This document shows positions 1-9,700 of a stretch of 64,000 bases of DNA, piece after piece; within the stretch, counting starts at the first letter, position 1; every line of letters starts with the position of its first letter. The stretch is taken from NCBI RefSeq assembly GCF_022919135.1, contig NZ_CP095049.1:2484501-2548500 (forward strand), in the 5' to 3' direction. The notes below the pieces were generated by a model. That model saw only the letters and a program-made list of their open reading frames with translations. It ran no database searches and was not told the origin of the DNA. A program made the translations under genes and the position numbers. This stretch comes from Hymenobacter cellulosivorans (GTDB lineage Bacteria > Bacteroidota > Bacteroidia > Cytophagales > Hymenobacteraceae).

Positions 1-669
1 GTGGCGGTGATAGGCACGGCTGCCGAGGCCATCCGGGACCCGAAGCTGGACATGCGCCGGGTGTTTGCCAACGCCGACTTTCTGAAGCTGGCCCGCGAAA
101 AGTTGGTGCTGCCCCGCGACCTGGAAGCCTGGCAGTCGTTGCAGCAAACCATAGATTACCTCGAAAACAAGCCCACAGCCCCGTTTCCCGTGGCTACCGC
201 CGCCACGCATCCTATTGATTGGGGCCTAGTGCAGGATATTCCCGTCGGGCAGCGGGCCCTGATTCAAACCAGCAAGGGGCCAGTGGTTTTCCAGCTGTTG
301 GTGAATGAGGCCCCGGGCTCAGTAGCCAGCTTTGTAGCCCTCATCCGGCAGGGCTTCTACAATGGCAAAAACTTTCACCGGGTGGTACCCAACTTCGTGG
401 CCCAGGGTGGCTGCCCCCGCGGCGACGGGTGGGGCAGTTCCGACTACAACCTGCGCTCCGAATTTGCCGACCGGCGCTACGGGGAAGGAGCCGTAGGGCT
501 GGCTTCGGCGGGCAAAGACACGGAGAGCTGCCAGTGGTTTATTACCCACGCGCCCACACCTCACCTCGACGGCCGCTACACCATCTTCGCCCAGGTCGTG
601 AGCGGCATGGACGTAGTTAGCCGGCTGGAAATCGGGGACCGAATCGAACGAGTAGAGCTGATGCGCTGA
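1..669 (+). CDS. Cyclophilin-type peptidyl-prolyl isomerase, 3' part
   Basis: Peptidyl-prolyl cis-trans isomerase of the cyclophilin family, which speeds proline isomerisation during protein folding. The last ~140 residues carry the fold, with the motifs FHRVVPNFVAQGG and SCQWFITHAPTPHLDGRYTIFAQV around the active site. About 80 residues of helical, unassigned sequence precede it. The frame is open to the window edge, and the first codon (GTG) is probably internal. Long Bacteroidota proteins of this kind have HEAT-like repeats before the isomerase domain, so this is most likely the C-terminal third of a bigger protein. It ends at TGA just before a strong bidirectional terminator. The domain is clear; the full length and location are not. 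Confidence 0.85.
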   Translation: MAVIGTAAEAIRDPKLDMRRVFANADFLKLAREKLVLPRDLEAWQSLQQTIDYLENKPTAPFPVATAATHPIDWGLVQDIPVGQRALIQTSKGPVVFQLLVNEAPGSVASFVALIRQGFYNGKNFHRVVPNFVAQGGCPRGDGWGSSDYNLRSEFADRRYGEGAVGLASAGKDTESCQWFITHAPTPHLDGRYTIFAQVVSGMDVVSRLEIGDRIERVELMR

Positions 670-694
670 GCCGGTAGCGGCACCGCTAAAAACG

Positions 695-729
695 ACAACG
701 GGCCGCCTCCAGTGGAGGCGGCCCGTTGT
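695..729. terminator. Bidirectional hairpin terminator
   Basis: A perfect 16-bp stem (695-710 with 714-729) with a 3-base loop lies between two convergent genes, the isomerase and the beta-helix protein. It is GC-rich in the middle with AT-richer ends, and probably serves both strands. Confidence 0.75.
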
Positions 730-755
730 GGTAAAGGCCAATTATACGAAGCTGC

Positions 756-3683
756 TTATTGCTTTATCAGGCGTAGGGCTTTGCTTGAAACACCTGTGCC
801 GTTGACCTGCACCAGATAAGTACCGGCGGGTAGCGTGGCGGGCAGGCGTAGCTGGGAGTTGGTGGGGTCAGTCAGCTTCTGTTCCAACACTAGGCGGCCC
901 GTCAGGTCGGTTACGGTGACCTGCAGCGGCCCAGTCGCCGGACTCGACAGGTGGACCGTGGTGTAATCCGAGGCGGGGTTAGGGGCCAGGGCTACGGTAA
1001 CGGCGCGGCCGTCTGCAGTGCCACGGGTGATGTTGGCAACCGGCGAGTAAGAAACTTTGCCGTCTACATCAACCTGGCGCAGGCGGTAATAGAGTTGCGT
1101 GGCGTTACTGGTTTCCCGGTCTGAATACGAGTAGCTGCTGCTCGTCGTCGTGGTACCGCGGCCGGCCACGAAGGCTAGTTGCTGCCAGGTCTGGGCATCC
1201 AGGCTGCGCTCCACGGCAAAGCCTTTGTTGTTCTTTTCCGAAGCCGTGCGCCAGTCGAGCACCACCGTGCCCGGCTGCCGTTCCTGGGCCGTGAAGCTGA
1301 GCAGCTCCACGGGCAGCGGCACCGGCTCGGCGGCACCGAAAGTAAACGGCCCCATAGCGGCCACGGGGGCAGCCGACGTTACCGAGCCAGCCGCCAAAGA
1401 GCCGCTCAAGCTGCCATTGCCCTCGGTTACCCAAGTAGCACCGTCGAAGCGGGCCACTTGCAGGTTGCTGGAAAATTCGTCGATGCCGCTCCGGCTGCCG
1501 TTTTCCCAGAATAGCTGCACACTGACGGCGTCCGTAGAGCCGGTCCGGTCCAGGTTCCAGTACTCTACGGCGCTTACTTTCTTCAGTGGCTCAGTAGGAG
1601 TCTGGTTAGGGTAAGGGGCGGCAAAGTATTCGGCGGTGAAGGCTGAGGTAGTACTAGCTGGGGCTGAAATGCCCATTCGGGCCCACACGCCGCCTTTGCC
1701 AACCGGGAATACAAAGCTGGTGTTGCCCAGCTTGCGTAGCGGCCCAGTTACGTACGAACCCGCATTGCCGGCCGTAGCACTGGCTTCGGCCGTCAGCGTC
1801 AGTAGGCCAGAGGAAGTGCTGAGCAGACCGTTGGTCAGCGTCAGCTGCCCCGACAAGTCGAAGGCCGCACCCAACGAGGCCGTTTTGCCGGGCGCATTCA
1901 GCACGAGGTTTTGTAAAGTAGTAGCTCCGTCGTTGGTCAGCAGCAAGCTCTTGCCAATCGTGGCCGTTTCGGCGTAGGTGGTAGCTACAGCTTCCACTGT
2001 GCCGCCCTCACTCACGGCGGTCAGACCTTCCTGCAAGCGACCTGCGGTACCAGTGCTGGGGCTAAATCCATCCACGTGCACGTAGCTCATGTCGCAGAGA
2101 AACCCGTTGGCGTCGGTGGCATCGGTGCGAGTGTGTACGAAGGGCGAATAATCCACACGGCCCGTACCGGCCAACGACGACACCTGGGCGAAGTTGGTGC
2201 TGGGGCCGCCCAGCGTGATGACCAAGCCGTTTTGCCCATTAGCCCCCCGTACCGTCGCAACCTGAGCCGAGCCCAACCAGTTGACGGAGGCATTCAGCAC
2301 ATTGGTCAGGTTTACGGCCCGCACGGCGGTTGCGCACGAGTCCAGTCGGTTGTTGCGGATGCTGTCGGCGCTGGAAATCAGCGAAGCATTGCGGTCAATA
2401 TCGAAAAAGGGCGTCGAGGTGGAGCCATTGGCCGGGCGGTCCTGCACCTGTACGCCGCGCTGGCACTGGGCTATTACGTTGCCGAAGACCTTATTATTAC
2501 CACCTTCCAGCACGATGCCAAAGCCATTGATATTCACAAACGTGCGGAAGGCATCGGCTAGGTAGCCCCGCACGATGTTGTTGTTGATGTAGGCGCCGCC
2601 GGTCCTCAAGTCACCGGTTACGCCGCCGCCAACGGCAATGATGTTCCGGTCCCGGTCGATGAAGGCGATGCCCGCATTATCCTCAGCCAGGTTGGTGGGC
2701 GCCCCGATGGTGCGGACCACATAGTTGCCGCGCACTACCAGACTGCCCGGCCCGCTGCTGCGGCCCGTACCCGTGCACGATTTCAGCTCCAATCCGTTGG
2801 AGGCGTTGTTGCGCACGAAATTATTCTCAATCAGGGCTGCGGGGGTGGTGAAGTTGCCGTTGGCGTCGCGCAGGCCCGCGGCACCCAGCACAGCAATAGC
2901 TGGGCCCAGGTTGAAGCCGAGGCGGCAGTTGCGGATAATAAGCCCACTGACGCTGCCATCGTTGATGTCAATACCGGCCCGGCGGTTTTGCTCAAACACG
3001 CCATCCTCAATCAGAATATTGCGTTTGCTGCCGTTCACCAAGAACAGGCCGCGCCCGGCGCCGTTGTTGCGCGTGTTGGGGTCCAGCGCCGTTTTGGTGG
3101 CCCGTACCCGCCGGAAGGTGATGTTCTCGGTGTAATTGGGGTAGCCGTTCCAATAAATTCCAAACTGCCGGTTTTCGGTGGTGGCTACGTCCTCAATGAG
3201 AAAGTTGATGTGGTTGCTCTGGTTGTCGCACTGAATACCGTAGTCGTAGGCCCGCACTTTGAGGTCGGCAATTGTCACAGGGTTGGCTGGGGTGCCGCCA
3301 GTAGCCGTAATGAAAATGCCGGTTTCACGGGTCTGCTCCTCACCGGGAACCAAGCCGCCGTCGAACACCGTGCGGGCCGTATCGACGCCCTGCAGATTGA
3401 TGTTCTTGTTGAGCACCACCCGTTCGGAGTACCTGCCGGCATCAATAAAAATAGTCGTTGTGGCGGCATTGGCGCTGGCCAGCGCCTTGGCCACGGTAGA
3501 AAAAGGAGCAGTGGTGCTGCCATTGCCGGTGGCGTCGTTGCCGGCGGAGGTGGTGTACACGTCACCGGTTTGGGCTCCGTCATTCACATAAAGAGCCTGG
3601 GCCTGAGCAGTTGTCAGGCCTGCGGTAAGCAAAATTAGAAGTAAGCCGAAAAAGGCATGGGGTAAGGAGTGTTTCATAGCCAT
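756..3683 (-). CDS. Secreted right-handed beta-helix protein with T9SS sorting domain
   Basis: A 975-residue surface or secreted protein. Residues 1-30 are a signal peptide ending in AQAQA. Residues ~30-470 are a pectate-lyase-like right-handed beta-helix: Asn-rich rungs (repeated INNNIV, RNNASNG-type strings) that begin with the DUF1565-like phrase NDATGNGSTTAPFSTVAKAL. A region of Ig-like or jelly-roll modules follows. The last ~80 residues form a Por secretion C-terminal sorting domain (ALAPNPASDYTTVHL, ending PAGTYLVQVNG...KALRLIKQ). Such proteins cross the outer membrane by type IX secretion and may be anchored to A-LPS. Whether this one binds or cuts polysaccharide cannot be told; no lyase catalytic set is obvious. 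A start at Met3 is also possible. Confidence 0.88.
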   Translation of the reverse strand: MAMKHSLPHAFFGLLLILLTAGLTTAQAQALYVNDGAQTGDVYTTSAGNDATGNGSTTAPFSTVAKALASANAATTTIFIDAGRYSERVVLNKNINLQGVDTARTVFDGGLVPGEEQTRETGIFITATGGTPANPVTIADLKVRAYDYGIQCDNQSNHINFLIEDVATTENRQFGIYWNGYPNYTENITFRRVRATKTALDPNTRNNGAGRGLFLVNGSKRNILIEDGVFEQNRRAGIDINDGSVSGLIIRNCRLGFNLGPAIAVLGAAGLRDANGNFTTPAALIENNFVRNNASNGLELKSCTGTGRSSGPGSLVVRGNYVVRTIGAPTNLAEDNAGIAFIDRDRNIIAVGGGVTGDLRTGGAYINNNIVRGYLADAFRTFVNINGFGIVLEGGNNKVFGNVIAQCQRGVQVQDRPANGSTSTPFFDIDRNASLISSADSIRNNRLDSCATAVRAVNLTNVLNASVNWLGSAQVATVRGANGQNGLVITLGGPSTNFAQVSSLAGTGRVDYSPFVHTRTDATDANGFLCDMSYVHVDGFSPSTGTAGRLQEGLTAVSEGGTVEAVATTYAETATIGKSLLLTNDGATTLQNLVLNAPGKTASLGAAFDLSGQLTLTNGLLSTSSGLLTLTAEASATAGNAGSYVTGPLRKLGNTSFVFPVGKGGVWARMGISAPASTTSAFTAEYFAAPYPNQTPTEPLKKVSAVEYWNLDRTGSTDAVSVQLFWENGSRSGIDEFSSNLQVARFDGATWVTEGNGSLSGSLAAGSVTSAAPVAAMGPFTFGAAEPVPLPVELLSFTAQERQPGTVVLDWRTASEKNNKGFAVERSLDAQTWQQLAFVAGRGTTTTSSSYSYSDRETSNATQLYYRLRQVDVDGKVSYSPVANITRGTADGRAVTVALAPNPASDYTTVHLSSPATGPLQVTVTDLTGRLVLEQKLTDPTNSQLRLPATLPAGTYLVQVNGTGVSSKALRLIKQ

Positions 3684-3988
3684 ATTGGGAAAGAGCGGTT
3701 GGGCCTTAAACGGGATTTTATCCGCTTAGGTTAGGAATAATTCTGTTTTTATTGCTGAGCTAGTCTACCGCAGTGGGCATTTTTGAATTTCATCGGCTTC
3801 GATAATTTTAATTTTTAAAATCAGAAAAATAATTGTATAAATGATTGTTGTATAATACTATATACATGTAGTGACATGAATAGTGAATCAGCCCCGCCGC
3901 AGCTAATAGCAGTGGCCAATCGTCAAAAATATTAGCCGTTTTGGGGGGGAAGAGAAAATTGTGAATGAGATTAGTGCAAATACTGATA
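3684..3988. other. AT-rich intergenic region upstream of the beta-helix gene
   Basis: About 300 bases without a convincing gene. Roughly 3720-3960 is far richer in A/T than its surroundings, with runs such as aattttaatttttaaaat near 3801-3820 that can fold back. It must hold the promoter of the leftward beta-helix gene, but no TAnnTTTG box is evident on that strand. The short open frames here look spurious. Confidence 0.5.
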
Positions 3989-4024
3989 CAAAAAAACGCC
4001 GGACCTCGAGGAAGTCCAGCGTTT
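3989..4024 (-). terminator. Rho-independent terminator of the cupin gene
   Basis: Read on the minus strand, a stem formed by aaacgctggac and gtccggcgttt surrounds a short loop and is followed by a run of T. It begins about 20 bases after the stop codon of the cupin gene. Confidence 0.75.
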
Positions 4025-4046
4025 CTCATATCGAGAAAGATGCTCT

Positions 4047-4388
4047 CTAAGCGTCTTCCCGCCCGTGTACCTGGGCCGGTGGCGTAGTGGCTTCCACGGC
4101 CGTAAAGGTTTCCAGGATTTTGTAGGCGTGCGACGATTCTTTGGGCACAACCCACGAGTTGCCAGCCTCCAGCAGCACCATCTGGCCCTCAATGTGGAGC
4201 TCAGCTTTGCCGCTGATAACGTAGCCTACTGTTTCATAAGGACGGGTTACGGCTTCTTTAGCGTCGCTGGGTTCTTCGTTTTCCCAGAGCCGCATGGCTA
4301 CGTGGATACCGGAAGCCAGGTATTTTTCGCCGTCTTTGCCCTTGGGCGAGAATCTTGAGTCGATTTTGGTGATGGAGGTATCAGCCAT
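4047..4388 (-). CDS. Small cupin-domain protein
   Basis: A 113-residue single-domain cupin. The beta-barrel signature is seen in YETVGYVISGKAELHIEGQ, then LEAGNSWVVPKESSHAYKI, with a conserved late His. The usual HxH metal pair at the start of motif 1 is weak (RPYETVGYV), so metal binding is uncertain. I chose the ATG at 4388 (MADTSITK) because the 42 upstream residues of the longer frame look like translated leader. It stands alone with its own terminator. The substrate is unknown; related small cupins are often annotated only as cupin-domain proteins. Confidence 0.8.
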   Translation of the reverse strand: MADTSITKIDSRFSPKGKDGEKYLASGIHVAMRLWENEEPSDAKEAVTRPYETVGYVISGKAELHIEGQMVLLEAGNSWVVPKESSHAYKILETFTAVEATTPPAQVHGREDA

Positions 4389-4573
4389 GATAGGGGAGGG
4401 GGTAAGGTGAATGGTTGGATAAGTGCAGGTCCCTAGCCTAACGCAAGGGGCGCGGGAGCGGTTGTGTTCTAAACCTTCGGGCCGGTGCCTGGTTGCAGCA
4501 TACGTTATGGCCACTATATTGCCATCTTAAGCCGCTCACTATGGTCTGAGCCGCCCCGCTTTTTGCCTTACCC

Positions 4574-5401
4574 ATGCACGCTGCTTTCATTCAGTCCCTG
4601 GCCGCTGCCCACCGGCAGGCTACTGCTCCTTTGCCCGGCCCGGCCTTGTGCCTGCTCGCCGACCAGCTGCTGCAGGTTTTGTTTCCCGAGCGGGCCGCCC
4701 GGCCCCTTGGCAGCACCGACGCCATTGAGGCCGTGCTCTATCAGCTTCAAACCGACCTGGCCGACCTGCTGCGGTCAGTACTAAGCGCTGCCGAGGCCGA
4801 GCAAATTGCCCAAACCTGCATGCAGGGCCTGCCCCAGCTGCGCGAACTGCTCCTGCGCGATGCCGCCGCTATTGTGGCCGCCGACCCGGCCGCTAAGGGT
4901 AGCGAAGAGGTTATCAGTACCTACCCGGGGTTTTATGCCATTGCCCTGCACCGCTTTGCTCATGCCTTGTACCAGTTGCAGGTACCCCGCGTGCCCCGGC
5001 TGCTGAGCGAATATGCCCACACCCGCACCGGCGTCGACATTCACCCCGGAGCCCGTATCGGTCCGTCGTTTTGTATCGACCATGGCACGGGCATCGTTAT
5101 CGGCGAAACGGCCGTCATAGGGGCGCATGTCAAGATTTTTCAGGGTGTAACCCTCGGGGCGCTGAGCGTGGCCAAGCACTTGGCCAACATCAAGCGCCAC
5201 CCGACTATCGAAGACCACACCGTGGTATATGCCGGAGCTACCATTCTGGGCGGCAGTACGGTAGTAGGCAGCCATAGTATCATCGGCGGCAACGTGTGGC
5301 TGACCGAGAGCGTGCCGTCCCACTCCCGGGTCTACCACCGGGCCCAGATTCACGTGACCCGCTCCGAAGACCCCTCGGCTGATATCACCTTCTCCATTTG
5401 A
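4574..5401 (+). CDS. cysE: Serine O-acetyltransferase
   Basis: Makes O-acetylserine from serine and acetyl-CoA, the first step of cysteine synthesis in the cytoplasm. 275 residues. The N-terminal ~140 residues form the helical SAT domain. The left-handed beta-helix follows, with hexapeptide repeats in HTRTGVDIHPGARIG, HGTGIVIGETAVIG and IFQGVTLGALSV, which carry the catalytic His/Asp region typical of the family. The C-terminal tail after the helix is short (ADITFSI) and ends in Ile, as expected for a tail that binds cysteine synthase. It sits 87 bases upstream of cysK in the same direction, so the two enzymes are probably co-transcribed and may form the cysteine synthase complex. Confidence 0.93.
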   Translation: MHAAFIQSLAAAHRQATAPLPGPALCLLADQLLQVLFPERAARPLGSTDAIEAVLYQLQTDLADLLRSVLSAAEAEQIAQTCMQGLPQLRELLLRDAAAIVAADPAAKGSEEVISTYPGFYAIALHRFAHALYQLQVPRVPRLLSEYAHTRTGVDIHPGARIGPSFCIDHGTGIVIGETAVIGAHVKIFQGVTLGALSVAKHLANIKRHPTIEDHTVVYAGATILGGSTVVGSHSIIGGNVWLTESVPSHSRVYHRAQIHVTRSEDPSADITFSI

Positions 5402-5488
5402 TTTACCTTGCCTCAGCCGGTACCCTGCTGGTTTTGGGCTCCGACTTCACCAAAAACCTACTTCCTACCTTTTACCATCTACTTTCCC

Positions 5489-6409
5489 ATGAAAGCCAAC
5501 ACCATCCTTGACACCATTGGCAATACCCCTTTGCTTCGCCTGAACCGCCTGTTTGCCGACCGTCCCGACGTGGAAGTGTGGGTAAAGTTGGAGCGGGCCA
5601 ACCCTGGAGGCAGCATCAAAGACCGAATTGCGTTGTCCATGATTGAGCAAGCCGAAAAAGATGGCCTGCTCACCCCCGACAGCCTGATTGTAGAACCCAC
5701 CTCCGGCAACACGGGCGTAGGCCTGGCTATGGTGGCGGCTGTGAAAGGCTATAAGCTGACGTTGGTAATGCCCGAGTCGATGTCGATTGAGCGGCGCCGG
5801 CTGATGGCTGCCTATGGAGCCAACCTAGAACTCACGCCTCGCGAGAAGGGCATGAAGGGCGCTATCGAGAAAGCCCACGAACTTGTGCGCGACACCCCCG
5901 GGGCCTGGATGCCAATGCAGTTTGAAAACCCAGCCAACATTAAGGTGCATGCCGAAACGACGGCCCAGGAGATTCTGCGCGACGCGCCCGAAGGCTTCGA
6001 CTACCACATCACCGGTGTGGGCACCGGCGGCCACATTACGGCTGTGACCGAAGTGCTCAAGCCCGAGTTTCCGAATATGAAGACTTTCGCCGTCGAGCCT
6101 GAATTGTCGCCGGTCATTAGCGGCGGCGCGCCGGGCCCGCACCCGATTCAGGGTATCGGCGCCGGCTTTATCCCCGCCAACCTACACACCGAAGTACTGG
6201 ACGGCACTATTCTGGTCAGCCAGCAGGAAGCATTTGATATGGCCCGCCGGGCTGCCCGTGAAGAAGGCATTTTCATTGGCGTATCGTCGGGGGCTTCCTT
6301 AGCGGCCGTGGCCAAGAAACTGCCCGAAATGCCCCAAGGCAGCCGCGTTCTGACGTTCTGCTACGACACGGGCGAGCGCTACCTGTCGGTTGACGGTCTG
6401 TTCGTGTAA
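5489..6409 (+). CDS. cysK: Cysteine synthase (O-acetylserine sulfhydrylase)
   Basis: A PLP enzyme that makes cysteine from O-acetylserine and sulfide. 306 residues from the ATG at 5489; an in-frame TTG further upstream gives a non-family N-terminus (FWAPTSPK) and was rejected. Seen: NPGGSIKDR with the PLP lysine at residue 44, the TSGNTG substrate loop, [10 protein letters not shown] phosphate binding, and [11 protein letters not shown], which is typical of the CysK rather than the CysM group. It follows cysE directly and ends before a long perfect hairpin terminator. Confidence in the family is very high; CysK against CysM is the remaining doubt. Confidence 0.93.
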   Translation: MKANTILDTIGNTPLLRLNRLFADRPDVEVWVKLERANPGGSIKDRIALSMIEQAEKDGLLTPDSLIVEPTSGNTGVGLAMVAAVKGYKLTLVMPESMSIERRRLMAAYGANLELTPREKGMKGAIEKAHELVRDTPGAWMPMQFENPANIKVHAETTAQEILRDAPEGFDYHITGVGTGGHITAVTEVLKPEFPNMKTFAVEPELSPVISGGAPGPHPIQGIGAGFIPANLHTEVLDGTILVSQQEAFDMARRAAREEGIFIGVSSGASLAAVAKKLPEMPQGSRVLTFCYDTGERYLSVDGLFV

Positions 6410-6415
6410 GCCACG

Positions 6416-6469
6416 TTAACGAGCACAAAAAAAGCCCCGCACCAGCGGGGCTTTTTTTGTGCTCGTTAA
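6416..6469 (+). terminator. cysK terminator with a 25-bp perfect stem
   Basis: 6416-6440 is exactly complementary to 6445-6469, with a four-base loop. The GC core (gccccgc/gcggggc) is followed by seven T, so it works as an intrinsic terminator; the stem continues beyond the T run to 25 pairs, which is unusually long. Confidence 0.9.
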
Positions 6470-6493
6470 AAAGCAAACCAAACAATGGGTAAC

Positions 6494-6522
6494 AAAAAAG
6501 CCCAACCGTTGGGTTGGGCTTT

Positions 6523-6523
<1 letters not shown>
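6494..6523 (-). terminator. Terminator of tRNA-Ala
   Basis: A 12-bp perfect stem (6496-6507 with 6512-6523) with loop gttg is followed on the minus strand by a T run. It starts directly at the encoded CCA end of the tRNA, sharing one base with it. Confidence 0.85.
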
Positions 6524-6599
<76 letters not shown>

Positions 6600-6640
6600 G
6601 TGTGGTTTATTCCGCAGTCATCTACCGTGGAATTGTGATG

Positions 6641-6670
6641 CAAAGGTAGGCGCAGATTGACAATGTGCAA
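6641..6670 (-). promoter_or_regulatory. Bacteroidota-type promoter of tRNA-Ala
   Basis: On the minus strand there is a perfect TACCTTTG -7 box (6648 to 6641). A TTG lies 19 bases upstream (6670-6668), matching the Bacteroidota -33/-7 arrangement. The start point would fall about 35 bases before the tRNA. Confidence 0.7.
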
Positions 6671-6724
6671 GCGTTGGGAAATAAAAAAACTGATAAAATA
6701 TGCATCAGCTTGATAATTAGGCCG

Positions 6725-6759
6725 AAAAAAAGCGGGTGGAACATTGTTCCACCCGCTTT
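6725..6759 (-). terminator. Terminator of the TonB-receptor gene
   Basis: A 14-bp perfect stem (6729-6742 with 6746-6759) and 3-base loop, followed on the minus strand by seven T. It is 22 bases past the stop codon of the receptor. Confidence 0.88.
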
Positions 6760-6781
6760 CGGGGACTAGGCTAAAACCAGC

Positions 6782-9700
6782 TTAGTTGAAGATATAGCGC
6801 AGGCCCAGCTGCAGGTAGTAGGTTGAAGTTACACCCAGCGTGTTACGGAACGTTTCAACGGGCAGACCATTGCGGTCCAGGTTGAGGCGGAAGGTAGGAC
6901 GGGTAGTACCATTAGCTACCACGCTGTTTGCATTGGAAACTTGCAGAATAGAGCTAGTGTTGATGGTCTGGGTAGCACCCCAGTCCTTGTTCAACAGGTT
7001 ACCCAGGTTGAATACGTCAACACTCAGCTGCAGCGTGTTACGCTTGTCGCCAATGTTGGTGAAGATGTCTTGCAACAGTTTCACGTCAAACTGGCTGCGC
7101 CAGGGCAACAAAGCACCGTTGCGCTCAGCATACTCACCGCGGTGCTTGCTCAGGTACTTGTCTTGCTCGATGTACTTGAAGAAAGCTTCGCTCTGCTCAG
7201 CCGGAGTGAAGGTAGTGTTACCCACGGTATTGTTTACGAAGGTGATTTCAGAAGCATCCTTCGGAATGTAGATCAGATCGGCGAAAGCACCGTCACGGTT
7301 GACGTCAGTGCTGTAGGTATACGAGAAACGACCAGCCTGCGAGCCTTCATAGAACAGCGACAGGGTAGTACCCAGGTGGTTCAGGTATTCTTTACGGTAC
7401 GATACCGAAGCAATAACGCGGTCCGGAACTACATAGCTGGCGTAGCTCAGCTCAGGGAAGTTCGAGCCGTTTACGGTCGGGTTGTTCTGCCACGAACCGC
7501 GGGGCTGGTCACCACCACCGTCGAACAGGTTGCGAGCATCGCTGCGTACGTAAGCAACCGAAGCATACAGGCCGCTGGCGAACTGCTTCTCCAGCTTGGC
7601 CGTAGCCGACCAGTAGTAGCCTTTGCTGGCGTTGCCCAGTACAATGGCGTCGTAGGTACCAGCACCGGCAGTACCAGGTGCTACGGGCTGACCGCGCAGG
7701 ATCGGGTTGTAGTAACGGTCCTGTACGTTAACGGGGTACACCAAACGGTTGTCGGGGTAGCCGGGGATGTTCAGGGCCTGGGGCGTAATCAGGTTGGGGT
7801 TACGGAACAAAGCGCTGTTCAGGTCTTTGTTGTAAATACCTTCCAACGAACCCACGATGCCGAAGGGCAGTTTCACGTCAACAGCCAAGCTGCTCTTCCA
7901 GGTCTGGGGGAACTTGAAGTTCGGGTCCAGCGAGGTAGTCGTGGTGGGGATGGCAGTACCGCCAGCAGGGGGAGTAGCAGGACGGTAGAAGGCTGGGTCG
8001 GGGCTGAAACCGCGGTAACCGCCAGGAACCGTGTTAATGGCATTGCCTTCGTAGGAGTCGGTGATTTGCAGCAAACCAGCGTCGCCGGCCTGGCTAACAA
8101 TCCATACGTAGGGGATACGGCCGGTGAAGATACCCGAACCACCACGCAGCTGAACCGTACCGTTGCCTTCTACGTCCCAGTTGAAGCCCAGACGGGGCGA
8201 CCACAGGATTTTCGACTCGGGCAGACGCGAAACGTCGATTTTCTCACCACCAGCGAACACCAGGGGCTCGATCAGCTTGTGCTGCTGCAGGGGCTCGGGG
8301 AAGGTGATGTAGTCGAGACGCAGGCCACCGGTTACGCGGAAGCGGGGGTTAACCACATATTCGTCCTGCGCATAGAAGGAGTACTGGCCGAACTTGAAAG
8401 TAGGGAAAGCCTGCTCAAAGTTAGGCGACAGCGAGTACGTCAGCGAGAATGCCGTCGGCACGCCCGTTTTAGCAATAGCCGGATCAGGGTTCGACGCCTT
8501 CAGGAAGTCGTCGTACGAGTTGAAGCGGTAGTAGCTGGTGCCCTGACGCTGGAAACCGTTACGGGTAGTGCTCAGGTCAACCTGCGCACCGAAGGTCAGG
8601 TTGTGGTTGGCCAGAATCCAGGTGAAATCATCCCGGAAGGAGTAGATTTCTACGTCGCGCAGGTTGCCGTACGTGAAGGGCTCGTAACCAAAGTACGTGA
8701 AAGGAGTAGCCGCCGAGTTACCGCCGTCTGACTTCAGAATGTCAACGAAAGGGAAAATCTGGCTGTCGGAGCTACGTGGGTCGTTCTGCTTGGTGAAGGT
8801 ACCACGCAGCGTGTTCGACATCGTGCTGCCGAAAGTCGAGTTCAATTCAGCGGCGAACGAGTAGAAGTTGGCCTCCTGGTAGTAGTTGGAGTTCTGGAAG
8901 CCCAGCGCAGTGGTGTTGCCACGGCTGATGCCGGTGGGGAAAGAAGGAGCCGCCGAGTTACTGGTTGGGTTAACTTCTTTGCCTTCCGTCTGGCTGTAGC
9001 GCACGTTGAAGCGGTGGTTCTGGCTGATGTTCCAGTCGATGCGGGCCAGAATCTTGTTACGGGTCCGCTCAGTGTCGTAGCCCTGATATTCGCCAGTTTC
9101 GTAGCCATAGCGGTTACGCAGATACTCTCTGATGCCATTCAGCTCGCTAGCCAACGGACGGGTGATGTTGGGGTTGCTGCCATAGCGAGCCTCCGGCGTA
9201 GCAGCTACGCGCTGGGAGAAGGGAGTAGTGCTCTTTTCGATTTCAGCGTTAACAAAGAAGAAAACCTTGTCTTTGATAACCGGGCCACCCAGACGGAAAC
9301 CGTACTGGTTGAACTGAGATTTCTGAATGTCAAACGACTCGTTGCCTACCCGGGTACCAGTAAAGTCCTGGTTGCGGAAGTAGGTATACAGCGAGCCAGA
9401 GAAGTTGTTGGTACCGGAGCGGGTTACGGCGTTGATTGCACCACCCGTGAAGCCCGACTGACGCACGTCGTAAGGCGTTACACTTACGGTGAGCTGTTCA
9501 ACGGCGTCCAGAGAGATGGGAGAGCCGCCGGCGGGCAGGTTGCCACCGATACCGAAGTTGTTGTTGAAGTCGGAACCGTCGACGGTGAAGTTGTTCTGAC
9601 GGTTGTTACCACCACCTACAGCGGCACCGTTGGCCTGAGGCGTCAAACGCGTGAAGTCGTTCAGGCTCCGGCTGATCGAAGGCAAACGCTCAATCTGCTC

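Noticed and set aside
3808..4155. Short minus-strand frame in the AT-rich gap
   Set aside because: It overlaps the cupin gene in another frame and its translation looks random.
6424..6437. A and T runs as a slippage site in cysK
   Set aside because: They lie after the cysK stop codon and belong to the terminator stem.
6941..8731. A 596-codon open frame on the plus strand opposite the TonB receptor, and a similar one at 9014-10081
   Set aside because: They are antisense shadows of a GC-rich gene with strong codon bias; the translation has no family features and low complexity (Val/Arg/Gln-rich).
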